Below, in pieces: positions 17,679 to 26,149 of a stretch of DNA of 43,330 nt; position 1 is the first letter of the stretch, and each line of letters begins with the position of its first letter. The position numbers and the translations under genes were made by a program. Below the pieces are notes generated by a model, which was not told the origin of the DNA, searched no databases, and saw nothing but the letters and a program-made list of their open reading frames with translations. This DNA comes from an uncultured Polaribacter sp. Its GTDB lineage: Bacteria; Bacteroidota; Bacteroidia; Flavobacteriales; Flavobacteriaceae. The stretch is from assembly GCA_905480405.1 (NCBI GenBank), contig CAJQQH010000169.1, positions 1 through 43,330 of the forward strand, written 5' to 3'.

Positions 17679-19019
17679 ATGACAAAATCAACTTTAATAA
17701 AAAACGCAAGCATCGTAAATGAAAATACTACTTTTTTAGGTGATGTTCTTATTGAAAACGAAATTATAAAAGAAATTGCAGCAGAAATAAAAGCAACAGA
17801 AAATGTTGAAGTTATAGATGCAGAAGGTAAAACTTTAATTCCTGGTTTTATCGATGATCAAGTACATTTTAGAGAACCTGGTTTAACACACAAAGCAAAT
17901 ATTGCTACAGAAAGTAGAGCTGCTGTTGCTGGCGGAATTACTACTTTTATAGAAATGCCAAACACCGTACCACAAGCTACAACACAAGATTTATTAGAAG
18001 ATAAATTTAATATTGCTGCGAACGATTCTTACGCAAACTATTCTTTTATGTTTGGTGGTACAAACGACAATTTAGAAGAATTGTTAAAAACAGATCCTAA
18101 AAAAGTGGCCGGAATAAAATTATTCTTAGGCTCTTCTACAGGTAATATGTTGGTTGATAATGAAGCTGTTTTAGAAAAGATTTTTTCATCAACAAAAATG
18201 ATTATCTCTGTACATTGTGAAGATGAAGCAACCATCAGAAAAAATACAGCAACATTTAAAGAAAAATATGGCGATGATATTCCTGTAAAATACCATCCAA
18301 TTATTAGAAGTGAAGAAGCTTGTTATTTATCGTCTTCTAAAGCAATTGAATTAGCAAAGAAAACTGGAGCAAGACTACATATATTTCATTTATCAACAGC
18401 AAAAGAAACCGAGCTTTTTAGAAATGATATTCCTTTAGAAGAAAAACAAATTACAGCAGAAGTTTGTATTCATCATTTATGGTTTTCTGATAAGGATTAT
18501 GCAAAAAAAGGAACACATATAAAATGGAATCCTGCCGTTAAAACCGAAGCAGACAGACAAGGTTTATGGGAAGCTTTATTAGATGATAGGATTGATGTTT
18601 TAGCAACAGATCATGCACCACACACTTTAGAAGAAAAAACAAATGTGTATACAAAAGCACCAAGTGGTGGCCCTTTGGTACAACACGCGGTTACTGCCAT
18701 TTTAGAGAAAGTAAAAGAAGGCGTAATTTCTATAGAAAAAGCAGTAGAGAAAATGAGCCATAATCCTGCTAAATTATTTCAGATAGAAAAACGTGGTTTT
18801 ATAAAAGAAGGTTATTATGCAGATTTGGTTTTAATAGATACTAACAAATCTCAAACTGTTTCTAAAGACAATATCTTATACAAATGTGGTTGGTCTCCTT
18901 TTGAAGGTACTACATTTTCATCGACAATTACACATACATTTGTTAATGGAAATTTAATTTATAATAATGGTATTTTTAATGATAATATTAAAGGAAAACG
19001 TTTGACTTTTAATCGTTAA
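17679..19019 (+). CDS. pyrC: Dihydroorotase
   Basis: PyrC cyclises carbamoyl-aspartate to dihydroorotate in pyrimidine synthesis. The amidohydrolase-type protein has 446 residues from the chosen ATG at 17679 (MTKSTLIKNASIV), which fits family N-termini; an ATG at 17652 would add nine residues. The metal site reads DDQVHFREPG, with Gln where most dihydroorotases have the first His of HxH; this is the usual Bacteroidota form. Other sites are AGIKLFLGSSTG (Lys region), SVHCEDE, HIFHLSTAKE and LATDHAPHT, the last with the catalytic Asp. The C-terminus is complete and abuts the DUF4296 ATG with one base between. Confidence 0.95.
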   Translation: MTKSTLIKNASIVNENTTFLGDVLIENEIIKEIAAEIKATENVEVIDAEGKTLIPGFIDDQVHFREPGLTHKANIATESRAAVAGGITTFIEMPNTVPQATTQDLLEDKFNIAANDSYANYSFMFGGTNDNLEELLKTDPKKVAGIKLFLGSSTGNMLVDNEAVLEKIFSSTKMIISVHCEDEATIRKNTATFKEKYGDDIPVKYHPIIRSEEACYLSSSKAIELAKKTGARLHIFHLSTAKETELFRNDIPLEEKQITAEVCIHHLWFSDKDYAKKGTHIKWNPAVKTEADRQGLWEALLDDRIDVLATDHAPHTLEEKTNVYTKAPSGGPLVQHAVTAILEKVKEGVISIEKAVEKMSHNPAKLFQIEKRGFIKEGYYADLVLIDTNKSQTVSKDNILYKCGWSPFEGTTFSSTITHTFVNGNLIYNNGIFNDNIKGKRLTFNR

Positions 19020-19020
19020 T

Positions 19021-19479
19021 ATGAAAAAAATAAGCTTTTTACTTTTTTTTACTTTCTTAATTTCTTGTACAAGTAATACTATTTTAGAAGAACCTAAAGA
19101 TCTAATTCCTAGAGACTCTATGAGCCTTTTAGTTCAGGAAATGATGATTGCAACTTCTTCTAAATACGTTAAAAACAAAGGTTTGCAGAAAAAAATTAAT
19201 TACATGCCTTTTGTTTTTGATCGTTTTAATGTAGATAGTACACGTTTTCAAACCTCTAACTTGTATTATATGTCTAAAATAGATTTATATCAAGAAATTT
19301 TTGAAGATGCTAAAGCAAATTTAGAAAAGCAAAAGAATATTTATGATACTCAAAAAAAGAGATTAGATTCTATTAAAAAAGATTCTATTAAAAAAATTAG
19401 AGATCTAAAAAAGAAACTATTATTAAGTGATAGTTTACGTAATCCTAAAAAAAAATCCGTTAAAAAAAATAAGATTTAA
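19021..19479 (+). CDS. DUF4296 family lipoprotein
   Basis: A 152-residue lipoprotein with signal peptide and lipobox ending at Cys16 (FLISC-TSN). The body (PKDLIPRDSMSLLVQEMMIATSS, NVDSTRFQTSNLYYMSKIDLYQEIFEDAKANLE) matches the Bacteroidota family DUF4296, of unknown function. The C-terminal 50 residues are strongly charged and coiled-coil forming, with two LDSIKKDSIKK stretches. It begins one base after the dihydroorotase stop, so it is translated from the same mRNA, and its 3' end overlaps the convergent epimerase gene by 20 bp. Confidence 0.88.
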   Translation: MKKISFLLFFTFLISCTSNTILEEPKDLIPRDSMSLLVQEMMIATSSKYVKNKGLQKKINYMPFVFDRFNVDSTRFQTSNLYYMSKIDLYQEIFEDAKANLEKQKNIYDTQKKRLDSIKKDSIKKIRDLKKKLLLSDSLRNPKKKSVKKNKI

Positions 19480-20470
19480 GAAAACTATCAGTAATTCGTT
19501 TCACTGATTTTTCTATACTTTCAAATTCAATATTTAGAGTTTTTTTTACTTTTCCTGAAGAATATTCAGAAATTGAATGTGCAGATTTTGCAGAGTATTT
19601 ACTTAGCAAAGGTTCTTTTCTTGTAATAAAAGAAAGCAAACTGGCAACACGCCAAAAGATAGCAGTTTGCCAAGGTTTTATTTTTTTTGAAGGCCTTTTT
19701 ATTTTAAATGCATCAGCGATTAGAAAGAAAATTTCTTTGAATGATTTATTTTCTGAAATTAAAATAAAGCGTTCATTTTTTACATCAGAATTCATTAATA
19801 AAATCATTGGTTTTACAACATCTTGCACAGAAACAAAACCTGTAATCCCTTCTGTAAAAAATTTAAAGCCATTATAAACTTGGGTAAATAATTTTCCTGA
19901 ACCTGAATTCCAAAAGCCACTACCTAAAATAACTCCTGGGTTTACTATAACTACATCAACTCCTTCTTGACTAGCTCTCCAAACTTCCATTTCTGCTCCA
20001 AATTTGGTAATAGAATATCCACTGTTATCAAGTTCTTTATTCCATTCGTCTTCTTCTGTAATGATGTTATTCTTTAAAGAATCGCCAACAGCAGCAATAG
20101 AACTTACAAAACATAATTTATCAATTTTTGCATCCACACAAAGATTTACAATAATTGCAGTTCCATGAATATTAATTTTTCGCATTTCTCTATAATCTTT
20201 AGGATTAAAAGAAATAAACGCTGCACAATGGTATACTTGCTTTATATTTATAAAAGCAGGAATCATGGTAGTAACATCTGTAATATCGGCTAAAAGCCAT
20301 TCAATTTTATCAAATAAAGATGTATCTGAAGTATAAAAAGAAAAGACTTTTTTTACACTTTCTAAAGATGATTCTGATCTATAAATAGCTCTAATTGGAT
20401 CATTTTGTAAACTTAAATGATATAATAAATGCGAACCGACTAAACCTGTGCCTCCAGTAACTAAAATCAT
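19460..20470 (-). CDS. NAD-dependent epimerase/dehydratase family protein
   Basis: A 336-residue extended short-chain dehydrogenase. The N-terminus MILVTGGTGLVGSHL carries the GxxGxxG NAD(P)-binding loop; FVSSIAAVGDS and the catalytic YSITK (YxxxK, after a Ser in the FVSS segment) follow at the usual spacing, then VVIVNPGVILGSG. It acts on a nucleotide sugar or a small dihydroflavonol-like substrate; which one cannot be told. The 3' end overlaps the DUF4296 gene tail to tail, so no terminator separates them. The ATG at 20470 is 62 bp from the divergent tyrS start; a near-consensus -7 sequence TAAATTCG lies just upstream. Confidence 0.9.
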   Translation of the reverse strand: MILVTGGTGLVGSHLLYHLSLQNDPIRAIYRSESSLESVKKVFSFYTSDTSLFDKIEWLLADITDVTTMIPAFINIKQVYHCAAFISFNPKDYREMRKINIHGTAIIVNLCVDAKIDKLCFVSSIAAVGDSLKNNIITEEDEWNKELDNSGYSITKFGAEMEVWRASQEGVDVVIVNPGVILGSGFWNSGSGKLFTQVYNGFKFFTEGITGFVSVQDVVKPMILLMNSDVKNERFILISENKSFKEIFFLIADAFKIKRPSKKIKPWQTAIFWRVASLLSFITRKEPLLSKYSAKSAHSISEYSSGKVKKTLNIEFESIEKSVKRITDSFLKSYFF

Positions 20471-20503
20471 AGTACGAATTTAGCATATTTTGGTTGATAA
20501 AGC

Positions 20504-20511
20504 TATATTTG
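20504..20511 (+). promoter_or_regulatory. -7 box of tyrS
   Basis: TATATTTG matches TAnnTTTG, 21 nt before the tyrS ATG at 20533. It lies inside the longer frame that begins with TTG at 20494, which argues against that earlier start. Confidence 0.6.
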
Positions 20512-20532
20512 CCAACTGATAAATTGATTACA

Positions 20533-21825
20533 ATGAAGAATTTTATTGAAGAATTACAATGGAGAGGAATGCTAAATGATAGCATGCCAGGAACAGAAGA
20601 ACATTTAAGTGAAGAGATGAGAAGTGCTTATGTTGGTTTTGATCCAACAGCAGACTCTTTACATATTGGAAACTTAGTGCCAATTATGTTATTAGCTCAT
20701 TATCAGAGGTGTGGACATAAACCAATTGCTTTAGTTGGTGGTGCAACAGGTATGATTGGAGATCCTTCAGGAAAATCTGCTGAACGTAATTTATTAGATG
20801 AAAAGACTTTACGTCATAATCAAGAATGCGTAAAAGCACAATTGGGTCATTTTTTAGATTTTACAAGTGATGAAAAAAACGCAGCAATTTTAGTAAATAA
20901 TTACGATTGGATGAAAGATATTTCATTCTTAGAATTTATTAGAGATGTTGGTAAACATATTACTGTAAATTATATGATGGCTAAAGATTCTGTAAAAAAC
21001 AGAATTAGTTCTGAGTCTAAAGACGGAATGTCATTTACTGAGTTTACCTATCAAATGGTACAAGGTTATGATTTCTTACATTTATTTAGAGAAAATGCAA
21101 CTACAATTCAAATGGGTGGTTCTGATCAATGGGGAAACATTACTACTGGTACAGAGTTAATTAGAAGAATTGGTGGAGGTAAAGGATATGCAATTACTTG
21201 CCCATTAATTACAAAATCTGATGGATCTAAATTCGGAAAATCCGAAGGAGGAAATGTTTGGTTAGATTCTAAAAGAACATCAGCTTATAAGTTTTACCAA
21301 TATTGGTTAAATACTTCTGATGATGATGCAGAAAAATATATAAAAATATTTACTTTTTTAGATCAAGAAACAATCACCTCTTTAATTGAAGAACATAAAG
21401 AAGCACCTCATGTACGTATTTTACAAAAACGTTTAGGGCAAGAAGTTACAACATTAGTACATGGAGAAGATGAATATGAAAAAGCGATTGCCGCTTCTAA
21501 TATTTTATTTGGAAAATCTACTTCTGATGATTTAAAATCTTTAGACGAACAAACATTTTTAGACGTGTTTGATGGTGTACCACAAGCAAGAGTTTCTGCA
21601 GATGAATTTGCTGAAGGTATAGATATGATAGGAGCTTTGGCAGCAAAAACAAACTTCTTAAAATCTAATGGAGATGCAAGAAGAGCTTTAAAAGAAAATG
21701 CAATTTCTGTAAATAAAGAAAAAGTAAAAGAAGATTTTACGATTACTAATACTGATTTAATTGCAAATAAATATGTGCTTTTACAAAGAGGTAAAAAAAC
21801 GTATTATTTATTGATTGTTGAGTAA
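20533..21825 (+). CDS. tyrS: Tyrosine--tRNA ligase
   Basis: TyrS charges tRNA-Tyr. From the ATG at 20533 the protein has 430 residues, the normal length ([14 protein letters not shown]). Class I signatures are [16 protein letters not shown] (HIGH-like) and [13 protein letters not shown] (KMSKS-like, in the KFGKS form of bacterial TyrRS I), with YDFLHLF and [10 protein letters not shown] in the tyrosine and ATP site. The C-terminus carries the S4-like RNA-binding domain ([19 protein letters not shown]). A thirteen-residue upstream extension is rejected because the promoter box falls in it. No T-box leader is visible, as expected for this phylum. Confidence 0.97.
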   Translation: MKNFIEELQWRGMLNDSMPGTEEHLSEEMRSAYVGFDPTADSLHIGNLVPIMLLAHYQRCGHKPIALVGGATGMIGDPSGKSAERNLLDEKTLRHNQECVKAQLGHFLDFTSDEKNAAILVNNYDWMKDISFLEFIRDVGKHITVNYMMAKDSVKNRISSESKDGMSFTEFTYQMVQGYDFLHLFRENATTIQMGGSDQWGNITTGTELIRRIGGGKGYAITCPLITKSDGSKFGKSEGGNVWLDSKRTSAYKFYQYWLNTSDDDAEKYIKIFTFLDQETITSLIEEHKEAPHVRILQKRLGQEVTTLVHGEDEYEKAIAASNILFGKSTSDDLKSLDEQTFLDVFDGVPQARVSADEFAEGIDMIGALAAKTNFLKSNGDARRALKENAISVNKEKVKEDFTITNTDLIANKYVLLQRGKKTYYLLIVE

Positions 21826-21878
21826 AATTTATATGACAATTCTTAATTGCTTTTATATTTAGCAGTTAAAGTATAACA

Positions 21879-21909
21879 AAAAAGAGCTGAAATCTTCAGC
21901 TCTTTTTCT
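21879..21909. terminator. Bidirectional terminator between tyrS and the YHS protein gene
   Basis: Stem GAGCTGAA (21884-21891), loop ATC, and TTCAGCTC (21895-21902), flanked by A-run on the left and T-run on the right, so it can end transcripts from tyrS (plus) and the YHS gene (minus). Confidence 0.9.
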
Positions 21910-21932
21910 TTTTACATTAAAATCCCCCAATC

Positions 21933-22382
21933 TTAATGTAAAGTAGTAATTCTTAATTTATTCCAATTAATATCTGCTTTTTTCTTTAATTTATCAGCTC
22001 CTTCTTTTTGCCATAACTCTAACGTATTTATACCCCAAGAATTATAAAATAGGTATAGTTTATCATCTCTAATTTCAAATGTTGCAGGATCTATAGATAC
22101 TTTTTTTGCTTTAGCACCAATTGCATATGCACAATATCCACCATATTCTGGCACATATTTTTTTGGTGATTTTTTAAAGGTTTCTAAATTTTTTTCAGTT
22201 GAAAATTTAAATTTTACACCATCAAAAGTAGTTGTAAAATCTTTGTTCCCTTCTATAGCTTTGTTAGAAAAATAAGCAACAACATCATAGCCTTCTGCCA
22301 CATAACCTCTTTTTAAATTATAATCTTGGGCAAAAAAAGTAGTAGAAGTAATTAATAATAGTAATGTTAAAATATTTTTCAT
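21933..22382 (-). CDS. Exported YHS domain-containing protein
   Basis: A 149-residue protein with a signal peptide (MKNILTLLLLITSTTFFAQ) and a YHS domain, expected in the periplasm. YHS domains are short cysteine-containing modules near metal-handling enzymes; here YDVVAYFSNKAIEGNKDFTTTFDGVKFKF and PEYGGYCAYAIGAKAKK with a single Cys are seen, followed by a tail that appears family-specific (YLFYNSWGINTLELWQKEGADKL). The ATG at 22382 is chosen since an upstream extension to 22472 would overlap the SDR gene and place the signal peptide internally. It lies 71 bp past the SDR gene with no terminator between, so it may be read from the TetR-controlled operon. Confidence 0.88.
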   Translation of the reverse strand: MKNILTLLLLITSTTFFAQDYNLKRGYVAEGYDVVAYFSNKAIEGNKDFTTTFDGVKFKFSTEKNLETFKKSPKKYVPEYGGYCAYAIGAKAKKVSIDPATFEIRDDKLYLFYNSWGINTLELWQKEGADKLKKKADINWNKLRITTLH

Positions 22383-22453
22383 CGTTTCTGTTTTTTTAAT
22401 TGGTCGATGAAGAACTACAAAAATTACAACATTAATTATATACTTACATCCTT

Positions 22454-23167
22454 TTATGGATTTGTAGACCATAAAGAACCACCAGCCATCATTGCTCTTC
22501 TAGGTAATTTTAAACCAGCAATAATAAATTGGGCAAAATCTTCTGGTTGTAAAACCGTGTCTGTATTACCATCTGTAATTCCTAAATCTAAAGCCATATC
22601 CGTTGCAATTGTACTTGGTGTTAAAGTATTAACTCTAATATTATTTTTACGAACCTCTTTCATTAAAGATTGTGATAAACCGATAACAGCAAATTTTGAA
22701 GCTGAATAAGCAGAAGTACTTGCGTTACCTGTTAAACCTGCAGTTGAAGAAATATTAATAATATCTCCTTCGTTTTTTTCAATTAAATAAGGAAGTACTT
22801 CTTTAGTAACATAATACATTCCTAAAACATTGGTTTTAATAATGTTTTCCCATAGTGAAGGTTCCATATCATTTAATGTACCAAAAGCAGCTATACCTGC
22901 ATTGTTTACTAAAATATCTACAGTTCCTAAATTTGAAATTATATTTTTAATTCCGGTTTTAACTTCATCATAGTTTCCAACATCAAATACTTCATAAAAA
23001 GCATTTACACCTAAAGTTTTTAATTCTAAAACTGTTTCTTTTAACTTTGCTTCGTTTCTACCTGTAATAGCAACATCTATTCCTAGTTTTGCAAAACCTA
23101 TTGCAGTTGCTTTACCTAAACCTCTACTTCCGCCAGTAATAATGGCTTTTTTATTCTTTAACTCCAT
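22454..23167 (-). CDS. SDR family NAD(P)-dependent oxidoreductase
   Basis: A 237-residue classical short-chain dehydrogenase/reductase. Seen are TGGSRGLGKA (cofactor loop, residues 11-20), TGRNEAKL (Arg after strand 2, suggesting NADP), NNAG near 90, the catalytic Ser in ISSTAGLTG and YSASK (Tyr-x-x-x-Lys) near 155. FabG-like 3-oxoacyl reductase is the nearest general type, but substrate cannot be read from sequence. It is the fifth gene of the TetR-linked operon, 9 bp after the peroxiredoxin-like gene, where a quinone or carbonyl reductase would make sense. Confidence 0.93.
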   Translation of the reverse strand: MELKNKKAIITGGSRGLGKATAIGFAKLGIDVAITGRNEAKLKETVLELKTLGVNAFYEVFDVGNYDEVKTGIKNIISNLGTVDILVNNAGIAAFGTLNDMEPSLWENIIKTNVLGMYYVTKEVLPYLIEKNEGDIINISSTAGLTGNASTSAYSASKFAVIGLSQSLMKEVRKNNIRVNTLTPSTIATDMALDLGITDGNTDTVLQPEDFAQFIIAGLKLPRRAMMAGGSLWSTNP

Positions 23168-23176
23168 TTTTTTATA

Positions 23177-23836
23177 TTATTTTAAATTTTCTAATGCTTT
23201 AATTAATTCTGATGCTTCAGCTCTTTCTCTATAATCTGCATCTAAAAATGCATATTTAATGATTCCTTTTTGATCAATTACATACGTTGCTGCCAAAGGT
23301 AATTGATTACTATCATCTCCGTTCACTTCATTTAAACCAAAACCAGTATTATAAATAGCTGCAACTTCTTTTGTTAAAGTGAATACAACTCCAAATTCTT
23401 CTGCTATTTTGTTACCAACATCACTTAAAACGGTAAATTCTAAATTATTTTTTTCTGAAGTGCTTAAAGAGTTATCTGGTAATTCTGGTGTTAGTGCTAA
23501 AAGAGTTGCTCCTTCTTTTTTAAATTCTGGGAGTTTTTCTTGTAAATAATGTAAGGTAATATTGCAATAAGGACACCAACCACCTCTATACCAAGTTAAA
23601 ATTACTGGTCCGTTTTCTAATTCTTTATATAAAGAAACAGATTTATTTAAAGCATTTTTTAATGTAAAATTAGGTGCTTTATCTCCAATATTTAAAGCTT
23701 TTTCTAAAATGCCAGATTCCATAACACTTGTAATTCCATCAGTATAAATCTGCTTTTTTTCTTCTGAAAATTTAGCAGCTCCTTCTTTACGTTTTACATT
23801 AAGTAAAGTGTTTAGTTCTCCTTTATTATTATCCAT
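23177..23836 (-). CDS. Peroxiredoxin-like (AhpC/TSA) thioredoxin-fold protein
   Basis: A 219-residue cytoplasmic thioredoxin-fold protein. An N-terminal helix region (about 45 residues) precedes GDKAPNFTLKNALNKSVSLYKEL, the AhpC/TSA start, then VILTWYRGGWCPYCN near residue 85, with a CxxC where typical peroxiredoxins have a single peroxidatic Cys in TPxC. It is therefore the 'peroxiredoxin-like' group, possibly reducing peroxides or working as a thiol-disulfide reductase. LPLAATYVIDQKGIIKYAFLDADYRERAE closes the fold. Spacing to FrnE-like (25 bp) and SDR (9 bp) supports a single operon. Confidence 0.9.
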   Translation of the reverse strand: MDNNKGELNTLLNVKRKEGAAKFSEEKKQIYTDGITSVMESGILEKALNIGDKAPNFTLKNALNKSVSLYKELENGPVILTWYRGGWCPYCNITLHYLQEKLPEFKKEGATLLALTPELPDNSLSTSEKNNLEFTVLSDVGNKIAEEFGVVFTLTKEVAAIYNTGFGLNEVNGDDSNQLPLAATYVIDQKGIIKYAFLDADYRERAEASELIKALENLK

Positions 23837-23861
23837 ATTTTTTTATTAAAATTTAACTTAC

Positions 23862-24518
23862 TTATACGGTTTGTTGTTCTTTTATAAGCTCTGATAATAC
23901 TTGTTTAAAAGTAGCAACAGGTTGTGCTCCAGTAACAGCACTTTTTCTGTTAAAAACAATTGTAGGCACAGAATTTACTCCCATATTTTTCCATTGGTTC
24001 TGAATTGTTCTTATTTTATTTTTAGCCTCTTCATTGTCTAAAGTTGCAAAAGCTTCATCTACATTTAAACCAACACTTAAAAGAGCTTCTCTTAAAACAT
24101 CTCTATCTGAAACATCTTTACGGTCGCTAAAAAATGCCTTTGTAAGCGTCATTTTTAATTCAGTTTGTTTTCCGAAGTCTTTGGCGTATTCTAATAAAAT
24201 GTGTGCATCAAAAGTGTTTACCATGCGCATTTTATCGAAATAATCGAATTTAAAACCTAATTCTGCGCCAGCCTCTGTCATCATTTCTTTCGATTGATTT
24301 TGTTGTTCAGCAGTAGAACCATATTTTTCTGTAATATGTTCATTTACATTCTGGCCTTCTGCTGGCATATTGGGATTTAACTCAAACGGTTGCCATTCAA
24401 TTTCTACTTGATCTTTAATCCCAAGTTCTATAATTGCTTTTTCTAAACGTTTGTAACCAATGGTACACCAAGGACATACAACATCTGAAACAATATCTAT
24501 TTTTAATTTATTTTTCAT
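23862..24518 (-). CDS. DsbA family oxidoreductase (FrnE-like)
   Basis: A 218-residue thioredoxin-fold protein with DsbA-type helical insertion. VSDVVCPWCTIGYKRLEKAI near residue 10 carries the CPWC active site; the GVNSVPTIVFNRKSAVTGAQP stretch near 180 has the cis-proline (SVP). There is no signal peptide, which is typical of the cytoplasmic FrnE group, implicated in oxidative stress tolerance in other bacteria. It starts 3 bp after the EthD gene, so the two are translated together. Confidence 0.93.
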   Translation of the reverse strand: MKNKLKIDIVSDVVCPWCTIGYKRLEKAIIELGIKDQVEIEWQPFELNPNMPAEGQNVNEHITEKYGSTAEQQNQSKEMMTEAGAELGFKFDYFDKMRMVNTFDAHILLEYAKDFGKQTELKMTLTKAFFSDRKDVSDRDVLREALLSVGLNVDEAFATLDNEEAKNKIRTIQNQWKNMGVNSVPTIVFNRKSAVTGAQPVATFKQVLSELIKEQQTV

Positions 24519-24521
24519 TTT

Positions 24522-24836
24522 TTAAAATGTTACTAGTTCACTAATTTGAAGTTCTCCTCTAACATTACTATAGTTCTTTACATCTGCAGCAAACGTTTCT
24601 GCATGCGGACCAAAAGATTCTTTAAAAGCAGCTACATTATCAAACTTTAAATGAGCAATAGCAACATAAGTTGCGGGTTCTCCGGGAGTTCTACTTGCTA
24701 TGCCTAAATCTAATTCTAACCCTTTTAAAGCACTACCAACTAATTTTAAAACCATTGGTAAATGTGTATTTTTATAATAAACTGCATCAAACTTAACATC
24801 TTTTCTGTTTGGATACATTACCGATACTTTTATCAT
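24522..24836 (-). CDS. EthD family protein
   Basis: A 104-residue dimeric alpha-beta barrel protein of the EthD family: MIKVSVMYPNRKDVKFDAVYYKNTHLPMV at the start, with the conserved Y-x-x-x-H, and HLKFDNVAAFKESFGPHAETFAADVKNYSNV later. EthD proteins accompany degradation of ethers, polyketides and aromatic compounds; the exact reaction is not known. It lies 3 bp from the FrnE-like gene and 80 bp after the CMD gene, a gap that holds a stem-loop. Confidence 0.92.
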   Translation of the reverse strand: MIKVSVMYPNRKDVKFDAVYYKNTHLPMVLKLVGSALKGLELDLGIASRTPGEPATYVAIAHLKFDNVAAFKESFGPHAETFAADVKNYSNVRGELQISELVTF

Positions 24837-24858
24837 AATTGTGTTTTTAATATTAATA

Positions 24859-24885
24859 AACCTTCCGAATTTATAACGGAAGGTT
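24859..24885. other. Stem-loop inside the redox operon (between CMD and EthD genes)
   Basis: Arms AACCTTCCG (24859-24867) and CGGAAGGTT (24877-24885) form a perfect 9-bp stem with a 9-base AT loop. On the minus strand the downstream sequence is TATTAATATTAAAAA, a poor T-tract, so it would be a weak terminator, an mRNA processing site or a stabilising element that sets the CMD transcript above the rest of the operon. Confidence 0.55.
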
Positions 24886-24916
24886 CAAAGCTACTTATAT
24901 CTAAATTAAGTTAATG

Positions 24917-25465
24917 TTATTTTTTCCAAGAAAAAGCTTTAAAAGCTGCATCTACGGGTGTATTTGCAATATGATTTGTATAGTTACTAATTGTTTTTTG
25001 AGAAAGTCCAAGAATAATATCTAACACATGTTTTTCTTCGTAACCTGCTCCGTAAAAAGCATCTAAATCTTCTTGTGTTACATTACCTCTGTTTCTTACA
25101 ATAGTTAAAGTCATAGTACGTAAAGCTTCTAGTTTAGGGTTTTCTAATGGTGTTTCATTACGTAAAGCTTCAGTAATAGTATCATCAACTTTCATCATTT
25201 TTGCAATACCTGTATGTGCAGGTACACAATAATGACATGCGTGTTCTACATTAATTGCTTGCCAAACAACAGTTAATTCATCTTCATTAAATGAAGATTG
25301 TGTAAATAACTCATGTAAAGTTTGGTATGCTTTAAGTATTTGAGGAGAACCTGCTAATACACCGTGCAAACCAGGAATCATTCCATAAGCTTTTTGCGAG
25401 TTTTCTAATAAAGGTTTTGCTTCTGCTGGTGCAGATTCGATGTTGTGAATTTTAAGTGTTGTCAT
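24917..25465 (-). CDS. Carboxymuconolactone decarboxylase family (AhpD-like) protein
   Basis: A 182-residue all-helical protein with the AhpD-type active site INVEHACHYCVPAHTGIAKMM near residue 72-92: Glu, Cys-x-x-Cys and His in the ExxCxYCxxxH layout used for peroxidase or disulfide chemistry, and WQAINVEHAC before it. The C-terminal helix LDIILGLSQKTISNYTNHIANTPVDAAF is the family repeat. It is first in the TetR-linked operon, so it is probably the most strongly transcribed gene. A redox function is more likely than true carboxymuconolactone decarboxylation, because no protocatechuate genes are near. Confidence 0.92.
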   Translation of the reverse strand: MTTLKIHNIESAPAEAKPLLENSQKAYGMIPGLHGVLAGSPQILKAYQTLHELFTQSSFNEDELTVVWQAINVEHACHYCVPAHTGIAKMMKVDDTITEALRNETPLENPKLEALRTMTLTIVRNRGNVTQEDLDAFYGAGYEEKHVLDIILGLSQKTISNYTNHIANTPVDAAFKAFSWKK

Positions 25466-25495
25466 AATTTTTGTTTTTATTTAAGTTAATTTTAT

Positions 25496-25515
25496 CTAAA
25501 CAATCGTTTAGTTAT
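25496..25515. promoter_or_regulatory. TetR operator O1, upstream of the redox operon
   Basis: CTAAACAATCGTTTAG is an inverted repeat (CTAAAC, 4-base spacer, GTTTAG), 31 bp upstream of the CMD gene ATG. Over 20 bases it matches O2 at 26115-26134 in 18 positions and in the same relation to tetR. A TTG with N21 to a degenerate TAGATAAA on the minus strand covers it, so a bound repressor would block the operon promoter. Binding by the adjacent TetR protein is inferred. Confidence 0.7.
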
Positions 25516-25530
25516 TGTTCAAAAAAAAGG

Positions 25531-26094
25531 TTATATATTTTTAAATGTCATTTCTATATAATCTTCCATTTCTTTTTTAGTGTTTACTCTTGCTGCTGCA
25601 GCTAAACCGTGTTTTGCTAGCAATAAATAATTTGCTTGTTTTGTTATGGTTTCTTCATTTTTTGAAGTGTCCATTTGTAATTTTTCGATAATTATAGATT
25701 TTAAATTATCCATAAAAGAACTCATTTGTTCTTGAATCAATTCATCTTCTTTTTTTGAAAATTCATTATAAGTATTTGTTACAAAACAACCTTTTGTATT
25801 GTCGTCTTTAAAATTAGAACTTACAGAATCATAAAAGAATTGTTTAATATCTTCTACGCCATTTGTTCCGCTTTTAAATTTATTAAACAAAGCATTTCCT
25901 CTAGATTTGTATTCTTTTAAACTTGCTAAAAATAAGCCATGTTTATTGCCAAAACTAGCATATATAGAAAACTTGTTAATGCCCATTTCTTTTTCTAGCA
26001 TTTGCATAGAGGTAGTTTCATAACCATTTGCCCAAAAAAGGTTCATCGCTTTTTCTACTACTTCGTCTTCGTTATATTGTTTTTTTCTTGCCAT
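25531..26094 (-). CDS. TetR/AcrR family transcriptional regulator
   Basis: A 187-residue repressor-type protein. The N-terminal helix-turn-helix spans about residues 8-55: EDEVVEKAMNLFWANGYETTSMQMLEKEMGINKFSIYASFGNKHGLFLASL, with the family pattern of helix 2-turn-helix 3 and YASFGNK at the end. The C-terminal all-helical domain (residues 60-187) carries the ligand pocket and resembles the TetR_C group of redox/electrophile sensors, with one Cys (KGCFVTNTYNEF). Its ATG faces the divergent lipoprotein gene; the tetR promoter (TTG, N20, TAGTTTTG) overlaps operator O2, implying autorepression. Confidence 0.95.
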   Translation of the reverse strand: MARKKQYNEDEVVEKAMNLFWANGYETTSMQMLEKEMGINKFSIYASFGNKHGLFLASLKEYKSRGNALFNKFKSGTNGVEDIKQFFYDSVSSNFKDDNTKGCFVTNTYNEFSKKEDELIQEQMSSFMDNLKSIIIEKLQMDTSKNEETITKQANYLLLAKHGLAAAARVNTKKEMEDYIEMTFKNI

Positions 26095-26109
26095 TTTATA
26101 AATACATCA

Positions 26110-26134
26110 CAAAACTAAACAATTGGTTAGTTAT
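26110..26134. promoter_or_regulatory. TetR operator O2 overlapping the tetR promoter
   Basis: CTAAACAATTGGTTAG at 26115-26130 is the second operator-like inverted repeat. On the minus strand TAGTTTTG (26117-26110) is the tetR -7 box and TTG lies 20 nt upstream, an exact Bacteroidota promoter. On the plus strand TACTTTTG (26150-26157) is the -7 box of the divergent lipoprotein gene, with O2 at its upstream edge. One protein bound here could control both directions. Confidence 0.72.
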
Positions 26135-26149
26135 ATCCAAAAATATTTT

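Noticed and set aside
17689..17900. Loss of a metal ligand in dihydroorotase (Gln for His in DDQVHF) as a defect
   Set aside because: The same DDQVHFREPG form is normal in Bacteroidota dihydroorotases, so it is a lineage trait.
22383..22472. Upstream extension of the YHS protein to 22472
   Set aside because: It would overlap the SDR gene and bury the signal peptide; the ATG at 22382 starts a normal signal sequence.
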